Source: Streptomyces sp. NRRL S-337 (GTDB taxonomy: Bacteria; Actinomycetota; Actinomycetes; Streptomycetales; Streptomycetaceae). From it: a stretch of 64,000 bases of DNA. The position numbers and the translations under genes are program-made. Shown one piece after another: positions 61,471-64,000 of this stretch. The DNA lies in assembly GCF_000720175.1 (NCBI RefSeq), contig NZ_JOIX01000001.1:427383-491382 (forward strand). The letters are read 5' to 3'. The first letter of the stretch is position 1. Each line of letters starts with the position of its first letter. The notes below the pieces were generated by a model that was not told the origin of the DNA, ran no database searches, and saw only the letters and a program-made list of their open reading frames with translations.

Positions 61471-62331
61471 ATGGATTGGGACCTTCGAGAGCTGAGGTTC
61501 TTCGTCACCGCCGCCGATGCAGGGTCGTTCACCGAGGCCGCCGCGCAGTTGTTCGTCTCACAGGCGGCGGTCTCGCGCACCATCGCCGGCCTGGAGAAGA
61601 GCGTTGGCGAGAGGCTGTTGCGCCGCCTACCGCGGGGATGCGAGCTGACCAGTACCGGACAGCAGGTGCTGCCACGAGCCCGCCGGGTGCTGGCGGAGGC
61701 CGGGAGGTTCACCGAATTCCTCGTCTCGCGCCACGGGGTCCTGCGGCTGGGGTACGCGTGGGCGGCTCTGGGGCAGCACACCAGGCGCCTGCAACGGGAC
61801 TGGGCACAGGGTCATGCCGAAACGACGTTGGATCTTGTCCGGCACAACTCGCCGACCGCGGGCCTGGCCGAGGGCCTGTGCGATGTGGCGATCGTGCGCC
61901 GCGCAGTCGACGAGAAGCGGTTCGACTCCCTCGTGGTCGGGCTGGAACGCCGGCTGGTCGCCTTCGCTTCGGACGATCCGCAGTGGTCGCGCCGCCGTCG
62001 GGTGAGCATGGCCGAGATCGCGGACCGTACCGTGGTCATCGATCCCCGGGTCGGAACCACCAGCGGTGAGCTGTGGACGGGCACCGACCATCAGCCGCGG
62101 TTCATCCAGTCCACCGACGTCGATGGCTGGCTCGACATCATCGCCGCCGGACGCGGGGTGGGGACCACCGCCGAGGCCACGGCCCACCATCACCCGCGTC
62201 CTGGCGTGACCTATCGCCCCATCAAGGACGGTCCGCGCATTCCTGTCGCGCTCGCCTGGTGGCGTGACCACCGTCCCCATGGGCTCGGCGACCTGATCGA
62301 CGCCGTGACTCGCCTCTACGCGACCGCCTGA
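61471..62331 (+). CDS. LysR-family transcriptional regulator
   Basis: A 286-residue regulator from ATG 61471 (MDWDLRELRFFVTAADAGSF). The winged helix is TEAAAQLFVSQAAVSRTIAG, LEKSVGERLLRRLPRGCELT, and GQQVLPRARRVL follows. The substrate-binding domain shows GLCDVAIVRR and WLDIIAAGRGVGTTAEATAH. LysR genes usually control a neighbouring divergent or following gene; here the DMT exporter at 62659 is on the same strand 327 bases on, with a long inverted repeat before it. Confidence 0.92.
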   Translation: MDWDLRELRFFVTAADAGSFTEAAAQLFVSQAAVSRTIAGLEKSVGERLLRRLPRGCELTSTGQQVLPRARRVLAEAGRFTEFLVSRHGVLRLGYAWAALGQHTRRLQRDWAQGHAETTLDLVRHNSPTAGLAEGLCDVAIVRRAVDEKRFDSLVVGLERRLVAFASDDPQWSRRRRVSMAEIADRTVVIDPRVGTTSGELWTGTDHQPRFIQSTDVDGWLDIIAAGRGVGTTAEATAHHHPRPGVTYRPIKDGPRIPVALAWWRDHRPHGLGDLIDAVTRLYATA

Positions 62332-62494
62332 AGCGCACGAGGCGAGGGCATGGGGCCACCCCGCGTCTCGCGCCGCCTGGCATTGCTTTTCCAGTGCCGA
62401 CGGGGTGCCCAGAAGATCCCGGACGCCCCGTCGCCCCCCCCGCCATGGAATCAGCAGGGAACCTAAGCCGGCCGGCGTGCAGGCTGCTTCAGCG

Positions 62495-62571
62495 CTACTG
62501 GTGATACGCGGCCTCGATCTCGAAGAGCAGCTCGGGCCCGGCCATGCCCGCAACCACGGGACTGTCAGCTT
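62495..62571 (-). pseudogene. Possible C-terminal stump of a RidA-like protein
   Basis: The minus strand reads VVAGMAGPELLFEIEAAYHQ followed by a stop. The GPELLFEIEA strand resembles the C-terminus of RidA/YjgF enamine deaminases. Nothing upstream continues the domain, so this is at best a remnant. Confidence 0.35.
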
Positions 62572-62579
62572 GTGGGTGG

Positions 62580-62612
62580 GCGTTACCCATACGCACACCG
62601 TATGGGTAACGC
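62580..62612. promoter_or_regulatory. 14-bp perfect inverted repeat upstream of the DMT exporter
   Basis: GCGTTACCCATACG (62580-62593) and CGTATGGGTAACGC (62599-62612) pair perfectly around the five-base spacer CACAC. It ends 46 bases before the exporter's ATG, a typical place for a repressor or LysR site controlling that gene. Confidence 0.75.
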
Positions 62613-62658
62613 GGAGATTGCACTTCATGTATGCAGGCAGGGGGCTCATGGTTGAGGC

Positions 62659-63609
62659 ATGAAATCTGCGCCCTCCCCTGTCTCCGTCGACACCACTGCT
62701 GTCTCCCCGCACTCCGCGGTCGTGCGTGGGTCCGGTCGACACGTGGATCGATGGGGCGGAATCGCGCTGATGCTGGGCAGCGGACTGTCCAACCAGTCCG
62801 GAGCGGCTCTCGCCGCGCTCGCCTTCCCCGTGATCGGTCCGGCAGGTGTGGTGGCCGTGCGCCAGTGGGTGGCCGCCGCCGTGCTCGGGGCGGCCGGCCG
62901 ACCGCGGCTCCGCAGCTTCACCGCGGCGCAGTGGCGTCCGATACTGGGCCTGGCGCTGGTGTTCGCCGGCATGAACCTGTCCCTGTACACGGCCATTGAA
63001 CGGATCGGCCTCGGACTTGCCGTCACGCTCGAATTCCTGGGCCCCCTGACCGTGGTCCTCACCGGCTCGCGACGCCGACTCGACCTCGTCGCCGCCCTCG
63101 CCGCGGCGGGAGCGGTGGTCGTACTCGCACGCCCCACACCGTCCACCGACTACCTGGGCATCGGCCTCGCCTTGTTGGCGGCAGTCTGCTGGGGCTGCTA
63201 CATCCTGTGCAACCGCACCGTCGGCGTCCGACTGCCCGGCCTGGAAGGCTCGGCCACCGCAGCGCTCGTCTCCGGTGCCCTGTACCTGCCCGTGGGCGCA
63301 TGGGTGCTCTGGCATCACACCCCGACACCGGGAGCCTTGGTCTGCGCGCTGGCAGCCGGAGTCCTCTCCTCGGCCGTACCGTTCGTGTCCGACCTGCTGG
63401 CGCTGCGCCGGGTGCCGCCGCACTTCTTCGGCGTCTTCATGAGCGTCAACCCCGTCTTCGCGGCGCTGATCGGCCTCATCGTTCTGGGGCAGCGCCTCGA
63501 CGCTGCCTCCTGGCTGGCCATCGCCGTGATCGTCACCGCCAACACGGTCGTGGTCTCCACGGCGGCCCGTGATGTTGCGGACAACGGGAACTCCGTGGCC
63601 GCATCCTGA
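62659..63609 (+). CDS. DMT-superfamily (EamA/RhtA-like) exporter
   Basis: A 316-residue membrane protein with about ten helices in two EamA halves: IALMLGSGLSNQSGAALAAL, IGPAGVVAVRQWVAAAVLGA, LGLALVFAGMNLSLYTAIER and IGLGLAVTLEFLGPLTVVLT in the first, LGIGLALLAAVCWGCYILCN and FFGVFMSVNPVFAALIGLIV in the second. NLxLYxAIxRxPLGxAVxxEFxGPL is characteristic of RhtA-type amino-acid exporters. It probably exports an amino acid or similar metabolite. A 5-oxoprolinase-subunit gene starts downstream on the same strand. Confidence 0.9.
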   Translation: MKSAPSPVSVDTTAVSPHSAVVRGSGRHVDRWGGIALMLGSGLSNQSGAALAALAFPVIGPAGVVAVRQWVAAAVLGAAGRPRLRSFTAAQWRPILGLALVFAGMNLSLYTAIERIGLGLAVTLEFLGPLTVVLTGSRRRLDLVAALAAAGAVVVLARPTPSTDYLGIGLALLAAVCWGCYILCNRTVGVRLPGLEGSATAALVSGALYLPVGAWVLWHHTPTPGALVCALAAGVLSSAVPFVSDLLALRRVPPHFFGVFMSVNPVFAALIGLIVLGQRLDAASWLAIAVIVTANTVVVSTAARDVADNGNSVAAS

Positions 63610-63741
63610 GCGTCCAGGCGCGCTCGCGCCGACGAAGACCGGGCCCTGCCCCACGGCCCGACAGTTGCCCAAACGGCGCCAGCATCTTCCGCCAGCTGAC
63701 GAAAGACCAGCGCGGCGCCCGCTTCCTACGCTGACGCCACC

Positions 63742-63900
63742 ATGTCCGCAACCATGGAACGACCGACCGTGGAGCTCCACTCCGATATCGGCGAAGGATT
63801 CGACAACTGGACAGTGGCTGACGAGGAGAAACTGCTCTCGACGAGCACCGACGCTGCTGTCGCCTGTGGCTTCCACGCGGGTGACCCCGACACCATCTAG
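63742..63900 (+). pseudogene. pxpA: 5-oxoprolinase subunit A gene (LamB/YcsF), cut by an IS element
   Basis: Fifty-two codons remain from ATG 63742: VELHSDIGEGFDNWTVADEE, then LLSTSTDAAVACGFHAGDPD. The xDxGEGFxxW and ANVACGFHAGD motifs are the N-terminal signature of the LamB/YcsF proteins that open 5-oxoproline together with PxpB and PxpC. The intact protein has about 250 residues. The frame ends at a TAG contributed by the IS481-type element that begins here, so the gene is dead unless the remainder lies beyond the element. Confidence 0.8.
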
Positions 63901-64000
63901 CTGTGTTGTCCGGAGAGGTTGGTGACGCGGCTGGCTGGGGTGTGGCCGCTGATTCCGGTGTGGGGTCGGTGGTAGTTGTACCAGTCCAGCCAGCCAGGGA
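63898..64000 (-). mobile_element. IS481-type transposase, C-terminal end (runs out of the window)
   Basis: The minus strand encodes WLDWYNYHRPHTGISGHTPA followed by SRVTNLSGQHS and a stop at 63898-63900. The WLxxYNxxRPHxGIxGxTP(A/x)SR ending is the C-terminus of rve-type IS481/IS3 transposases. The rest lies past base 64000. Because the end looks intact, the element may be complete and recent. Confidence 0.85.

Noticed and set aside
61627..63876. Nearly 750-codon minus-strand frame opposite LysR and DMT genes
   Set aside because: Covers two genes with clear family motifs on the other strand; no motif of its own.

Overview
The window looks like accessory DNA of a Streptomyces-type actinomycete, most plausibly a chromosome arm. 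The GC content is very high throughout, GTG is used as a start codon in several genes, regulators of the TetR, MarR, HxlR, DeoR, LysR, PucR and SpoIIE-phosphatase kinds are numerous, and one surface protein carries a LAHTG sortase signal. Broken genes and transposase debris are dense: I count pieces of IS5-type (at least seven places), IS701, IS982, IS110 and IS481 elements, and ten or so non-IS genes that are truncated, frameshifted or internally deleted. No rRNA, tRNA or CRISPR array was seen.

Layout. 1-3.1 kb: a cut SDR dehydrogenase, a metal-dependent decarboxylase-type amidohydrolase whose last codons run into an IS remnant, a DUF1330 protein and a truncated IS5 transposase. 3.1-9 kb: a divergent TetR/quinone-oxidoreductase pair with operator repeats; then a tight three-gene operon (ImmA/IrrE metalloprotease, seven-helix MAB_1171c-type membrane protein, methyltransferase); then debris and a GNAT acetyltransferase. 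9.4-19.4 kb: an unusually concentrated block of exported proteins (pentapeptide-repeat protein, lipase lipoprotein, Tat-exported DyP peroxidase, beta-helix lipoprotein, membrane-anchored hypothetical, large LAHTG surface protein, orphan solute-binding lipoprotein). 19.8-27.6 kb: a multidomain SpoIIE phosphatase/kinase, then PucR regulator, lysA-like decarboxylase and a decayed amino-acid permease.

27.7-39.8 kb: alternating IS remnants and small metabolic/regulatory pairs (TetR with alpha/beta hydrolase; NADP-binding reductase with HxlR; FAD monooxygenase; SnoaL-like protein with MarR). 40-43 kb: heavily decayed secreted-enzyme genes and a DnaB-N-like fragment. 43.4-45.4 kb: a secreted papain-like cysteine protease and a membrane-anchored partner, preceded by an 18-bp perfect palindrome and two back-to-back hairpins and followed by a strong terminator-like hairpin. 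45.5-51.3 kb: small proteins, a multi-Nudix gene fused by deletion to a decayed methyltransferase, and an ABC exporter. 51.7-54.9 kb: a decayed XRE/TPR regulator, a TIR-domain protein with an unrecognised C-terminal half, and two divergent MarR genes. 55-64 kb: ACC-synthase-like aminotransferase, HAD hydrolase with a hexanucleotide repeat, MFS/DeoR divergent pair, L,D-transpeptidase, LysR regulator, DMT exporter and the start of a 5-oxoprolinase subunit gene cut by an IS481-type element.

The most promising uncharacterised units are the protease-membrane protein-methyltransferase operon (5.1-7.8 kb), the cysteine protease pair with its leader structures (43.4-45.4 kb), the exported-protein block (10-19 kb) and the TIR protein (52.7-53.7 kb).
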